Below are positions 23,641 to 36,873 of a stretch of DNA of 64,000 nt, in pieces. Every line of letters begins with the position of its first letter. Within the stretch, counting starts at the first letter, position 1. The stretch comes from Scalesia atractyloides (Eukaryota; Streptophyta; Magnoliopsida; Asterales; Asteraceae). Under the pieces are notes generated by a model that had not been told where the DNA came from, did not search any database, and was given only the letters and a program-made list of their open reading frames with translations. The position numbers and the translations under genes are program-made. The DNA lies in assembly GCA_947069175.1 (NCBI GenBank), contig CAMTDV010000022.1, positions 36,023,476 through 36,087,475 of the forward strand, read 5' to 3'.

Positions 23641-24928
23641 TTATTGCGTTGTGCAGGAGCTACTAAGGAGGATTATCAACTTGTGATATGTTGATAGTGG
23701 CTACTCCAGACACATGACGTGGGATGCGAGATTGTTGACTGAGCTTGAAAACATAGATGGAGTTTACGTGAATTTTGTAGGAGCTAAAGGAGGGCACATT
23801 ACAGGTCAAGGAAAAGTGACAAATGGGAAGATCACATTGGACAAAGTGAACTATGTGAGCAACTTAAACACAATCTGATAAGCGTTTCACAAGTCTGTGA
23901 CATGGGTCACTCGGTCCATTGTACTAAGTCTGAAGCTTTGGTGTTGAAACTGGGTTTGGTAATACTGGATGATTGGATAGTGATGAGAGCTACAAGGAGG
24001 AATGACACTTATGTCTTGGACATGGGTGCTAAGGATGCTTCTCCGGTGGTGGCGTGTTTATTATCAAAAGCATCTGAGGCAGAGTCAATGTTATGGCACA
24101 GGCGCATGGCCCTCATCCACTACCGAAAAATGAATACATAATTAAAAATGGTTTAATGGAAGGAGTGCTAGCGCAGAGGTTTCATGTGGAAGATACATGT
24201 CTTCCATGTTAAAAGGGAAAATAAACATAAGAAACCTCATAAGTCCAAAATAGTAAATTCCATAGATGCCCCTTATGAATTACTACATATGGATCTATTC
24301 GGTTCAATGAACGTAAGGAGCATAGGTGGAATGTATTATTGTTTGGTTGCACAGATAATTACACACGGTATTCGTGGGTTTTCTTTTTAGGTATAAAAGA
24401 TGAGACAACGGAGTTGTTGATAGATCTTTTTACAAAATTGGAAAATGTCCATGATGCACGGATCAAGAGGATAAGGAGTGATAATGGCACAGAGTTCAAG
24501 AATCAGATTCTCAATCTATATTGTCTTTGCAAGGGAATTGAACATCGATATTCTGCTCCTTATACACCTCAACATAATGGAATCACTGAGAGGAAAAACC
24601 GGACATTGATTGAAGCCGCTAGGACTATGCTTTCTGATTCAAAGCTTCTAGTTCTTTTCTGGGGAGAACCTATGAATAAGCTTGTTATGTCTTAAAAAAG
24701 TTCTAACGATTAAACGGTTTAAAAAACATGTCACGAACTTATGTTTAACAAGAAACCAAACTTGAAAGGCTTTGAACCATTTGGATTACCCTGCACCCTT
24801 GTACAAAATAAAGATAAACACAAATTCGGTGAGGTAGCTGACGAGGGCTACTTTCTAGGTTATGTGCCTGGAACACCGAATAAAAGTTTTTAATCTAAAA
24901 ACTAGTAAAATTGAGGTTGTGTTTAATG
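23641..24928 (+). pseudogene. pol: Copia B protease and integrase
   Basis: Protease motif V-D-S-G-Y-S-R-H-M at about 23690 (usual Ala replaced by Tyr). Pre-integrase block ends in M-L-W-H-R-R-M near 24105. Integrase core 24280-24690 has H-M-D-L-F-G, the R-I-R-S-D-N-G-T-E-F-K-N block and I-T-E-R-K-N-R, so the three acidic residues are present, although frameshifts near 23870, 24140 and 24350 separate them. The hinge (Y-V-P-G-T-P-N-K) runs to the insertion point of Copia C at 24928. Confidence 0.8.
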
Positions 24929-25367
24929 TGTGGGTGCATAATGTCTATTGCATGCGTCTAGGATATGCTGATTATGTATATAGGGCTTAGAACATCAGTT
25001 TGTGAATGATAATGTATATTTTATTTGTTTTGTAGCTGACTCGTACGAGTGAGTCATATGACTCGTACGAGTGACACTCTTTTACTCGCACGAGTCACAC
25101 ACTCTGTTTCACACTCTCCTGTGCGAGTCATGTCGACCTATAAATAGAGGAGTGTTGTGTTTAGAGTTAGTAATCCTATTGGTGTGGCAAAGCCCTACTT
25201 ACTGTTTACTTGCACTGTACTTTGTTCACGTCTATCAATATATTCAAGGCATTTAAGCATTAAATCTAGCTTGTTTGTTTGTCAACCTCACTAACAATGA
25301 ATTCCGTCTCTGTTAGTTAAGTCAGATCGGTCTAGTGCTCATCGGAGGAGTCGATCCCCCATTCATA
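24929..25367 (+). repeat. 5' LTR of Copia C
   Basis: TGTGGGTGCATAATG...ATTCATA. U3 holds ACTCGTACGAGT at 25039-25050 and 25061-25072 linked by GAGTCATATGACTC (25051-25064). TATAAAT at 25139-25145. The terminal CA has become TA. Confidence 0.93.
25039..25145 (+). promoter_or_regulatory. LTR U3 promoter, best-preserved palindrome block (Copia C)
   Basis: Palindromes ACTCGTACGAGT / GAGTCATATGACTC / ACTCGTACGAGT overlap in one 34-bp block, 67 bp before TATAAAT. This is the clearest version of the shared motif in the window. Confidence 0.7.
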
Positions 25368-25369
25368 AG

Positions 25370-25382
25370 TGGTATCAGAGCC
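25370..25382 (+). other. Primer binding site of Copia C
   Basis: TGGTATCAGAGCC two bases after the LTR; initiator-Met tRNA complement. Confidence 0.92.
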
Positions 25383-25953
25383 TTGACACTTGATCTGCTG
25401 ACAAACATCAAGTCACTACCAACAGTTTCAGATTCAGATTCACCATTGGAGCTTTCTACTTCTACACTTTCCCATACTGATCTCGAAATTGGACGAATTC
25501 ATGGAGAAAATTGACTAGGATTCTAGGTTATCACGTTAGAATCAATTCTAAACAATCCTTGACAATTTCAGATCTTTAATTGAACTTAATCATGTTAAAT
25601 TTGGTAAAATTCATCCATTTGGTGACCTAAGTTGTTTTGTACGGGTAGAGAGACCACTTACACGAACAACTGTCCATACAATTTAAGTCATTCGTACGAA
25701 CGAGTAAACAGAAGTTCTTAAAATTTAGAAGTTAGAAAGTTGAAACTGTGATTCGCACTAAGAAGTCATTCGTACGAGCAACTTACTCGTACAAAGCAAA
25801 CTTTTCACTCATACGAACATCTTGTTCGCACGAGCACCTACTTGGTACGAATCATCTCGTTCGCACGAATTTTTTTGTGTCGTATGAACTAATCTTGGTC
25901 GCACGAATTGTTTCTAATCAGTTTTTTTGTGTTTCTAATATCTTTGAAGAAAA
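25383..25953 (+). other. Copia C leader with CGTACGA-type motifs
   Basis: Aligns with the leader of A. Many NTCG[TC]ACGAN variants lie between 25630 and 25910; no supported ORF. Confidence 0.75.
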
Positions 25954-28900
25954 ATGACAAAAGAGTTTTATAACGCATTTGCTACATCAGATGTCACAAC
26001 TACCGCACTCAAAACACCAACCTCGAAAATGAGACTGGTAGATGACGAAGCCGCCAAAGTTGATGAACCTTGAGGACTTTGACAGTTAGAGCGAACATTT
26101 CATGAATTGGGTTCAGGCGAATCATTTTACAAACTGGTTTGCCATCGAAGAAAAGTATCAATCTCCTGTTGGATAAAACGGTCTCGGAAAGACATTGGCT
26201 CAACTTTCGGATTTTGAAAAAGAGAAGTTCATCAATGAGAAGAAAATGATGAACATTTTACAACAATCCATCAAGGTATATTGGCGCTGTTGCAACATGA
26301 TGATGACGTCACAATCATTATGGAATGCTCTTCGATTGAAATTCCAGGGAAGCGCACAATTGCGTCAAGGGAAGCAAGCGTTGTTGAGTAAAGAATTTGA
26401 CATCTCTACTTTGATCAAAGGAGAGACAGTAAAAAACTGATTGAAAGATACTGTCATCTGGTTGTGCAAATGAAGCGAATAGGAATCATAAAGACGAATG
26501 AAAATTTAGTTGACAAACTCGCAGATTCCTTACCACAAGGCGAATGGTCTACCTATCTGACCATTTTGAAGAATGGAACCGAATATGGTAATTTCTCATT
26601 ACCAAGATTCATTGAGAGATTGGAGGGACACGGACTTGAAATGTAGAAAATGGCGAAGAACATGGGTGCCCAAATGCAAGAAGATGTTAATCTGTATTAC
26701 AAAGGAAGTTCTGCCGCTCAGATACAGTCTCCAAAGATCCGAACGGCCTTCAGTGTTTACAAAACACCAAGCTCACCATCAAATCAACACAGTGGCTTTC
26801 AATCATTTGCTACGGTCAACCCGAACACGTCTTCAAGCCCACAGTCATCACATGGATCGAGCAATCCCTAGATCAACCAGAACAGTCAATCTCATCCTAC
26901 TCAAAGGGTTTACAGTGCAATACGCTGTTGATTTCCAAAACGCAAAAAACTTTGATAAGAAGACCACCAAGCAACATATGTCATTATTAGCTTCGGTTCT
27001 TATGACACACGGCAAAATACCGGTAAATCCGTACAGCTTAAGCAACTATTACATTAGTAATTTTCGACTTGATTTTATTTAATTGAGTCTTAAAGGTCTA
27101 GGAATTTCAAAAATCATAGCTTTGTATGAGAATAAACCCGCCACAATTAGAAACATATAAAATTATATCCTAGACTGGTGGCGGAAACGCGAACACAATG
27201 TACATGTCAGGACTAATGTACAGTCTAACATGGCAAAAATGAGAAATTAAGTATGCCCGTGATAATTATTATATGGGAACATTAGTTATAAATAATGTGC
27301 AAATATTACTTTTCAAATAAATTTTTATTAAAACATCAAAATTGTCCAGTCCGCAGAAAAATACAGCAATTTTGCTAAATGTACAGCACTCCGCATAACG
27401 AAAACAAAAAATGTCTGAAACCCAAAAATAAATATTATTTATCATAAATAATATGTAGGTTATTAAAAACAATACAAAACCCTTATTTAAACTTTAGTTT
27501 TTTTAAACCACACGAATAGTTCAGTAAATTCCCGACAACAAAGCCGGTATAGGAACTGAGTCCGAAATAACAAATTTATTAGTCCGGAGAGTTGGATTAA
27601 TAAATTGGACAATAAAATTTGTAAAAAGATAATGTGTAGATAAATTTCATAAGAACACAAAATATCAGTATTTAACCCGGTACCAGACCTGAACCGAATC
27701 TATCAGCCGAACAACGAAACAATTAGCCTAGTGAGTTAGTTTGACATGTTATAACATCACTTAAGTGTGTTGGGTCATTAAACTTTATAAAAACTAATAT
27801 ATACAAACATTCAAGATTTTAAAATTTATAAAATATAACAAGATTTTTATATAAAAGAAAAAAAATAAAACCAAAACCCCCCCCCCTTTTTGCACGGCAA
27901 TGGTGGGTCCCCCACCTAGCCACCTTTTTTCTTTGATGTATTGGTACAAGCAAAACATGATTAGTGTATGGAGAAGTGCAAAACTTAACCAAATCAACAC
28001 ACTTACACTCCACCACACTTATCATTTCCAACATAACCAAAACCTTTCATCTCCTCTCTCTTCTAAAAACGGCCATACCCAAATCTTCACCATCTTCATC
28101 TTTTCAAAATTGAAATATCACAATTTCAAACTTGCATGGATGATTCAAGGCACATGTAGGTTTGGAAGTACACTTGAAGCACTTTGGAAGCATTGGGAGC
28201 TCTTGGATCATCATTTTCTCTTCATCTTTTTACCATCATCATCTTGTTTATCTAGCAAACTAGTAAGCTCCATAACTAGTATCTACATTCTTATGGTTTT
28301 GGTTAAACACTCATGTACAAGTTCATCTTGAAAGCTTACTTTAAAAACCCACTTAAAAATCACTAATAAAACAAAAACTACTAGCATGATCATGTGATTT
28401 TCTTAATGATTGTTGATGATCATAAAGTTGTCTTAGTGTAGTAAACTTGAATCTTGCATCTTCATGTATAAAAATATGATTTAAACACATGCATGTTTTG
28501 ATCTAGCAAGATTTACTAACAAAAATTATATGAACATGATTTATGCACTTAAAATGGTCATATGCATTATACAAAAGATAGATTGTTATTTAAAACTCAT
28601 GATCTAGAAATTTTGTTGAAAAGTAGTAATAAAGTTTTCATTTTTGGAAAGATCATGAACATGCACTTATTTTTGGAAATGATATAAACATGTCTACACA
28701 CTTAAAAAGATTTCATATACTACATAAAGTATGGGTTTTTATATAAAATAAATAATCCAAGAGTTTTGTTAAAATGTGATAGTAAAGTTTCCATTTCTGG
28801 AAAGTTTAGAACCACTACAAGTTCATAACATTTCTTGTTAAAGATTTATGATCTAGAAGACTAGTCAATATACTTGATCATTATTTGAGTTGAAAATGGT

Positions 28901-29203
28901 TTAAAACATGGGAAAGTCTAAACTATGGCAAAATTTTTATATGATCAAAGTATGGTTAAACTAAAAATTTTGAATAACTAAAGATTTTAATCATGATTAA
29001 ACAAAAATTGGATGAAAAAGTTCAAATAGAAATTTCAAGAGTTTTTCTCAAACTAAAATGGGTAAATATATATTTTTAGATGAAATATATATTTAGTTAT
29101 GATCAAGTATGTGTGTGTGTATTTTGTGTATAAATATTATGTATTTAGACTAAGTAGGAATAAAATACAAAAGAATACAAATTTCACAAAATGTACAAAA
29201 ACT

Positions 29204-29222
29204 TATATATATATATATATCC
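29204..29222. repeat. (TA)n run in solo LTR H
   Basis: Short TA run followed by a block rich in 'ggacaa/cggacaat' repeats (29270-29400). A reverse counterpart of that block is at about 60245-60330. Confidence 0.7.
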
Positions 29223-29552
29223 TTGAAACATGAAAAGTATAAATATTTTTGTCCAAACATGGACATAAACTAACAAATCGGACAATAAGACAATTCGGAC
29301 AATTTGGACATATCAAACAAATAAAACGACACAGACGAAAAAAACAACACGGACGAAACAAATAATGCGAACGAAGCGGGCAACACAAACGAAATGATCG
29401 AAACAAACAAACCGTCACACACTATATAAATATATGCATACAAGAATTTATAAAAATAAACTTATATAAGATACTAGTAGTTTTATAAAATAATTTTTAT
29501 AAATTATTACTAGTAATATTTAAACATGAATTAAGTGCAATTAAATAAACCA

Positions 29553-29935
29553 TATGGGCTAGCCCACTTTTATAAACTGAATTCGGTTAGAGCCCACTTT
29601 TATAAACTATATGGGCTAAAAGCGCACTTTTATAAACTGAATTGGGCTAAAGCCCACTTTTATAAACTAAATTGAAATAAAGCCCACTTTTATAAACTGA
29701 ATTGGGCTAAAGCCCACTTCCATAAACTATTTTGGGCTAATCCACTCTTACATGATTAATTTGGGCCATACCCACTTTCACAAACCTGTTTTGGGCTTGA
29801 TCCACTTTAAACAAATTCATTTGGACTAAGCCCATACATATAAAACAAATTGGGCTAGGCTCACACATATAAAACAAGTTGGGCTAGGCCCACACATATA
29901 AAAACAAGTTGGGTTAGGCCCACACATATGAAACA
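29553..29935. repeat. GGGCTA-GCCCA tandem array in solo LTR H
   Basis: Units of 33-36 bp of the form 'gggctaaagcccacttttataaact' repeat about six times, then change to 'gggctaggcccacacatataaaac' units. GGGCT-A-GCCC is near-palindromic and contains TGGGCY site II cores. The same LTR family in element I has a related array (4699-4935). Confidence 0.85.
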
Positions 29936-32900
29936 TAAGAATTAAATTCATATACTTAACCCTCGGGCTTGGCCCACTCAAACACCAAAGATATGGAATA
30001 CATATATGAAGTATATGTATATATATATATATACAAACAAACAAAACAAACAAATACAAGTATAATTATGAATTCAAGATGAACACTTGTATGAAAACGA
30101 TCATAAACCTAAGTGTCTAATGGAATTAGAACACTTGTAGGTTGAGAAAACGAACGGAGAATCAAACAATACATAGAGATTTGCACGGATCACGAATCTG
30201 TGAGTTCATGTTTCCCCTTTTTATTTAATCGTTTTAAGGTTTTAAACGTACGGGGAGAATACATGTTTCAAATGGGTATGACTATTTTTAAGGAATGAAA
30301 ATATTTAGATCACATGTGGATAAGGCTCAAGCATTGGGACCGTTAATGGATAACAAGAACCGAGGAACAAGGGGATAGATCTATTGGGTTTGGGCGAGCC
30401 CCACTCTATTACGGCAACAATAACAGATCGTAATAGAGTGCTTTTGTGTCTAAAACGAGTGTCCCAGACACAATAAATCATCAAGGTTTGGTTGCCACCT
30501 TATTCGGCATACAGATTAGTGTCCTTGCAAAACAATAATGATCTTACAAGTTTCATTTGATTACATACCAGATTCAATACTTCAAATATTTTCAAAAATT
30601 ATTTGATGCAAATTAAATACATGAATTCACCAGCTTTTGTTGATGTTTTTCAAAACTAACATGTATTACAGGTAACTAGTCGACAACTTTGGAAATATAT
30701 GTTCGTGTGTTTTGAAGTCAAGCAGTTTAATGTCATCCAGTTTTTGGTTTTTCATGTTTGTAAAACTTGTGTTTTAAAGTTTGAACAATGTCGTTGAAAA
30801 TGTACTAAGTTTATGAAACAGGTAATTGATTGTAAATTTGGTTCAAATAAAATGTATGGATGAACATCTTCTTATGTTTTACAGTTGCCGTTTACTTGGT
30901 TTAATGCAATGATTGATGCTCTGGCCACACCTCGCACACGCTTCCACAACAACGAAAATCGGGGTGTGACAGTTCTTGAATCTTATGACAGTCTTGATGC
31001 AGGCAAAATTGGAAATTCAAAGATGACCAGAGAGGACTATGATCAGATTATTCCGGTCGAGATGGAGTTGATCGACATCAAATGGTGTATGGCATCTATT
31101 GTTAGACGAGCACAACGCTTCATGGAAATCACTAGGAAAGAGAACTTAGGAGGATTGGATGGAAAACTTGGTTACGACAAGTTGAAAGTTACTTGTTTCA
31201 AGTGCCAGGAGAACATACATTTTAAACGCAAATGTCCAAACAGAGAACTTCAGGGTAATCAGAACTCATTTGCTGACGACTACTACAAGAAAGCCATCTA
31301 TCATCGTCCTCAGCCAAGAACCAGAATGGTGCAAATCGAAGATAGACAGCCAGAAACCAAAGACAAAGTGCTTGTAGTAACTCAAGAAGACGAACTTTAA
31401 CTGGAACAAGTAAATTTTCAAGAATGAGAGCTTGGAATTGGTTGCAGAAATAATCGAAGAACATGAAGAAGAAACAGAGGCATCTTTTGACGAGGCTCCT
31501 GAAGAAGATTATTATCATACATCATCAGAAGAAGAGGAACTTTTAAACAGTGCTTTTAAACATCTCCTGCTTATTGATATTTTGAAAACTTTTGCAAGTT
31601 ACTTTGAACCAAGCCATCAATCATTTTGTGTAGAAAAGAAGAAGCCGAAAGTTGAAGCAAAGAAAGTTGATAAAGAGTTGGAGAAACCGAATTTTGAGAC
31701 CAACAAAGCGTGTATGGCAAACATAAATGAGGTAAATGAGTCTAAAAGTGAGTCTGTGATAGAAAAACCATGCTTGAAATGTACTGAGCCATGCAGTGAA
31801 TGCGTTGTAAAAGACACAAGATATAATGAGCTCAAAAGTTCAACAGATAATTTGTTAGGTGACTAAAAAGCCACAAAAGAAGCTTATGACAAATTGGGCA
31901 AACCTGTTAAACAATATGAAAAGCTCTCCGAGAAAATGACGGAACACTTTCTATGCTTAAAGCGACCGTAATGGACAAGCAAATGACCATTAATATTCAT
32001 TTAAATACTATCGCTGAGCTAAAACGTGAGCTTGAGAAAATAAAAATAGAAACAGAATGGATTAACAAATTGTTAATCAGTTATTCCACAAGCTCATACA
32101 TCATTGATCACATTTTACCAAAAATCAAAAACAAAGAAAAATCTAAAAAAGATGATAACAAGAGTGCAAGTTACGATCGTGTTCCACCACCCATGTGGAA
32201 TAACTATGCTTGTAAAAAGCTATCAAGGGTGGAAAAGGCGCTCAATTTAAAATTGAAAAACGAACAGTCAAACGAGCTGCCTACAAACATCGACTACACA
32301 AAATCTGAAAGTGAATGTGATTCTAAGATAGTTAAAACAGTGGTTGAAAATGTTTTGAAAAGCGAGTCTGAGAAATCTGAATCTGATGCTAAATCATCGG
32401 AAAATAGTTTAAACATTGATTCGAATGCCATAGTTTATAAAATGCATGGATCTGATAAACTATATTCTGATGAAGATTTTCCGATCCAAAATGTCAATCT
32501 GGATCGAGTCGAAAAGTTGTTCAAGCTTATTGAGGTAAGCCATTCTATTTAGATAAACATAATGCATCATTTTATTCAAAATCAAAATGTGTTAACAAAC
32601 CCTACCATCAACGAAATAGAGATTATCCTGAGAATAGGAGGGCTGGTTTGGGTTTTGAAAAGCGAAGAACAAACAACAAGTCCAAAAGCTTAACTTTACA
32701 AAGAAATCAATTATGTTTTTGGGACAACCACAGAAAAAGAAAAGGAGATCATTGGAACATAATCCAATGATCAGTTTAAGAAAGAAAAAGAGAGAAGAAA
32801 ACAAGTTTTGGATTCCTCTATCCGAAAAGACAGCAGGACTTGCTATAAATGTAAAAATGTTGGGCATATTGCACGATATTGCTCACAAAAACATCCAAAA

Positions 32901-33301
32901 CCTGTTTCTAACTCCATCAGATCTACCAAGGATGAGAAACAAAAGGCACCCATAATTGTACCGAAACAAATTTTAAAAAGAAAAATGAATCAACAAAAAT
33001 GTTAAACCAATTATTCGATCTAATTCTACATTTGAAATTGGCGAAACATCAACTAAGTATCGTCAAATGAATGCAAGGTTTTATTCAAAAAGGGCTAATT
33101 TAAAAACGCAAACATAGGTTGCAAAGGTTAAACCTATCTAAGGTAGAACTGAAACCATCTGTTCGAACCAAAACCGAGCCTAAACAGAACGTCAAAAACA
33201 AAGTTGGTCCGAAATTTGATATTCCAAACCCACCCAAGACCAAGCAGGCTTGGGTTTCTTTGTTTAAATAGTTTCTTCCTCATGTGTGCATGGGCTCCTG
33301 C

Positions 33302-36300
33302 GATCAATCATGTCAAAATGGATAATGGATAGTGGAGATGCTAGACACATGACCGGGATGCTTGCGTTGTTACACGACTCAAGGCTATCTAAGGAGGTTA
33401 CGTTGGTTTCACTGGAACACATGGTGGTAAAATCGTTGGAAAGGGTATTCTCACGAATGGAGTAGTTTCGTTTGACAAAGTGAACTACATTGCAGAGCTA
33501 GAGAACAATCTGCTGAGTATTTCGCAAATTTGTGATAAAAAGTTCACAACTCACTTCAACGGCAAAGAATGCTTAATCTTAAAGTCGGGATTCAAGATTC
33601 CTAAGTAATGGATTCTTATGCGTGCTTAGAGAGAGAATATCTTTATGTTCTTGATATGAGTATCTCATCTACAACATCAAAAAAGGTTGAGTGTTTTATT
33701 TCTAAAGCAACCGAGAAAGAGTCTATTCCATGGCATAGGCATAGGAAGATGGGGCACATTCATCTGAGAGAGATGAATTATCTTGTGTACAACGACCTAG
33801 TGGAGGGTATTAATCTAAAGAGTTTTCAATTATCTGATGATTGTCTGAGCTGTAAGAAGGGGAAACAACACAATGAATCACACCCAAGTAAGCTTTTGAA
33901 TTCTATCAAGCTACCACTAGAGAGGCTTCATATGGATCTATTCAGGCTAGTATACTTCAAAAGCATTTCTTGAGATTTATATTGCCTGGTCGTTACAGAT
34001 GATTTCTCAAGATTCTCATGGGTTTTCTTTCTGGAGAATAAAGATGAAATGTTTGAAAGTCTAATGATTCTCTTCAGGAAGCTTGAAAACCTTTATCACT
34101 TGCCAATCAAGAGAATCCGCAGTGACAACGGTACAGAGTTAAAAAACAAAAGAATGCTTGAATTCCGAAATGAAAAGGGGATTCTTCACGAATTCAGTGC
34201 CCCATATACTCCTCAACAAAATGGAGTTGCTGAAACATAAGAATCGTACTCTGATTGAGACTGCCAGAACCATGCTCGCCGATTCGAAATTACCAGTTAG
34301 TTTCTGGAGTGAAGCAGTCGCATCAGCGTGTTTCACCCTCAATCGTGTATTAACAGTCAAGCCTCACAACAAGACTTTTTTCGAGTTACTAAATCAAGGA
34401 AGCCTAACCTTGTGTTTCTGGAGCCTTTTGGATCACCGTGTACTGTTTTGGACCTAGATTGTAAATTTGGAGCCAAATCCTTGGAAGGATTTTTCGTCGG
34501 TTATGCTATTCCACAAAAACGTGTCTTCTTACCGAGTCTGAACCAGGTTATTCTTGCACAGCATGTTGATTGTCAACGTTATACTACGCGTACGCAGAAA
34601 CCTGGGGATCCATGGCTGTTCAACTACGAAGGTTTGTGGAATTCATTCGACCTAACAGATGTGCCAACTGAAGAAGAACTTGCTATGCTCTTTCAACAGC
34701 ATCAAATCTCTAATCAAGAGCAAGTTACCAGGCCGTTGGTGATTTCCCCGTCACTTCCTGTCAACACTTCTGATGTAGGTCCGGGCACTACTAGTCAAGA
34801 CTATGTCTCTGTACCATTCATGAACACTGCTGAATTATCTGCCCAACAACCGCTCAATGCCAACTCCGATCAAGAACCAACTTTCGATGATGGAGGATCT
34901 AGTTCTGATGTAGGATCTGAACATATTAAAAGCTTCTTGAATGCTCAAGCTGATCATTTAAACGTCAGGATTGAAGCTACATCTTCTACTTCGGTTGTTG
35001 ATGAAGTGATCATGAACTTGTAGACTCAAGTGGATGTTCCCAGTGAAGTGATGCCGAGAACACTTTCATATCATCCATCGGAGAATCTCATCGGCAACTT
35101 ACAAACTGGAGTGCAAACTCGCAATCAGATCAATAAGGATCTAAGCTGTTTTTATACCCGTATTGCTCCATTACAAACCCGAATTTCTTACAGTGTTTTG
35201 TTTCATAGGTTGAACCTGGAACTGGAGAGACGCGTTAAAAGAAGAAAGTTGGGTGGAGGCAATGTAGGAGGAATTGCTTCAGTTCCAGAAGCTAGGAGTC
35301 TAGAAGTTTGTTGACTTATTAGATCATCACAAAAAGATAAACACTAGATGAGTCTTCAAGTGAAAACGTGATGACAGAGGGATCATAGTACACAACAAAG
35401 CTCGACTCGTGGTACAAGGCTTTCATCAGCAGGAAGGGAGAGACTACACCGATGTCTATTCCCCAATCACTCATCTCGAATCAATCCACATATTCTTGGC
35501 CTTTGCCTCTTGGAAAGGGTTCAAGGTGCACCAGTTGGATGTCAAATCTGCTTTCCTTTACGGAAAAGTTAAAGAGGAGGTGTATGTTGGCCAACCACCG
35601 GGGTTTGCCGATCCTATACACAAAGAAAAAGTCTACCTTCTGAACAAAGCCATATATGGTCTTCATCAAGCCCCGAGAGCTTGGTATGAAACGCTGTCAC
35701 GACATCTTCTAGACAACGACTTTCTCAGAGGAACTATAGATTCTACCCTCTTTACCAAGGAAGTGGAAAGACATTTGATTATTGTGCAAATATATGTGGA
35801 TGATATCATCTTCGGATCGACAAATTATAAGATGTGTAAAGACTTCGAAGAAGTCATGAAGCGCAAATTTGAAATGAGTGCGATGGGGGAGATGAAGTTC
35901 TTTTTAGGACTTTAGGTTGACCAATTGCCTAATGGTATCTTCATCCATCAGACGAAGTATGTTCATGATATATTGGAGAAATTTGATATGACAGGAACTA
36001 AACCATCATCTACCCTTTTAGCTCCAAATCACGGCATTTGTCCAAACGTTCATAGAGTCAAAGTTGATGAAACATTATATCGCTCCATGATCAGATCCTT
36101 GATGTATCTAACTGCTTCTCGACCTGATATCATGTATCCTACATGCTTGTGCGCCCGTTTTTCAGTCTAGTCCAAGAGATTCGCATCCGCTAGCCGTCAA
36201 ACGTATTATGAGATATTTGAAAGGATTTCCAAGTACCGGCTTGTGGTATCCTTGACACGATGACTTTAATCTTGTGGGTTACTCAGATTCTGATTTCGGT

Positions 36301-36784
36301 TGCTGCAAACTTAATGCCTAATCTACTACGGCTGGTTGCCAGTTCTTCGGAACTCGTTTGGTAACGTGGAAATGCAAGAAACAGACTGCGGTTGCTCTCT
36401 CTACGTGTGAAGCTGAATACATTTCAGCATCCAGTTGGTTTCCCAGATTCTCGGGATTCAACAGCAGATGAGAGACTTCGGACTACAATTTCTGACACGC
36501 CCATATATGTAGATAATTAGGCTGCTATTGATATCACTAAAAACTCACGTCAACACTCACGTACTAAACATATTGAGATTCGACACCACTTTATTCGTGA
36601 CTACTATGAGAAAAAGTTGGTTAGAATTGAAAAAATCCACACTGATGACCAAAAATCAGATTTTTATACCAAAGCATTTGATCGATCAAGATTTAAAAAT
36701 CTTTTAAAATTAAATGGTTTAAGAAATCTGGCATCAGGGGATATTCATGAGGTTGAGTTTGAGGATGTCGAGGACTTGACGTGA
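33302..36784 (+). pseudogene. pol: Copia C pol (PR-INT-RT-RNase H)
   Basis: Protease block at about 33316-33354 reads M-D-S-G-D-A-R-H-M-T-G, so the catalytic D-S-G is kept but the next Ala is Asp. Pre-integrase block at 33640-33880 with C-L-S-C-K-K-G. Integrase core 33930-34320 (S-D-N-G-T-E-L), with a one-base insertion after V-A-E. Hinge 34328-35023 is open. RT 35210-36170 carries L-D-V-K-S-A-F-L (from 35535) and Y-V-D-D at 35793-35804, so both catalytic blocks are present, with a stop at 35916. RNase H 36180-36460 is readable with G-Y-S-D-S-D-F-G and S-T-C-E-A-E-Y-I. The tail after it is frameshifted. Confidence 0.9.
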
Positions 36785-36861
36785 TTCTCATCGGTTTGAC
36801 GTGTTTTATGTACATACTTTTTAAAAATTCTAAAAATCCAAAAATATGTTTTTTTTATTTT

Positions 36862-36873
36862 AGGGGGAGAAAG
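36862..36873 (+). other. Internal polypurine-like tract after pol (Copia C)
   Basis: AGGGGGAGAAAG close to the pol end, at the same place as in element A and longer than the copy there. Confidence 0.5.

Larger units (their letters stand above)
27001..30971 (+). mobile_element. Gypsy solo LTR H, 4.0 kb, inside Copia C gag
   Basis: Flanked by a perfect 5-bp target duplication GTTCT (26996-27000 and 30972-30976). Begins TATGACACACGG and ends CGGGGTGTGACA; the first TG has become TA. Its start aligns with the LTR of Gypsy element I read on its own strand. No primer site, polypurine tract or internal domain and no second LTR copy, so it is a solo LTR left by recombination. An open stretch at 27900-28331 lies in the likely transcribed leader part and is not a convincing gene. 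Contains the GGGCTA array at 29553-29935. Confidence 0.88.
25954..33300 (+). pseudogene. gag: Copia C gag, split by a solo LTR
   Basis: Starts ATG 25954 (M-T-K-E-F-Y-N-A-F-A-T-S). The capsid core 26195-26650 is followed by a Ser/Pro/Gln linker. It stops at 26995 and resumes at 30972 after the Gypsy solo LTR, in the middle of the A-S-V-L...E-S-Y-D block. Then come the first zinc knuckle at 31194-31235 (C-F-K-C-x4-H-x4-C, ligands intact), a long coiled coil (31432-32150), an acidic Ser/Glu stretch to 32552 and a second knuckle at 32841-32882 (C-Y-K-C-K-N-V-G-H-I-A-R-Y-C) with all ligands. Frameshifts occur near 26030, 26270 and 31400 and stops elsewhere. Confidence 0.85.

Noticed and set aside
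27877..27886. Run of ten C bases
   Set aside because: A homopolymer without context; may also be a sequencing length error.
27900..28331. 143-codon open stretch within solo LTR H
   Set aside because: Low-complexity His/Ser/Leu composition, in the leader-like part of an LTR; no domain, and no sign of coding in the related LTR of element I.
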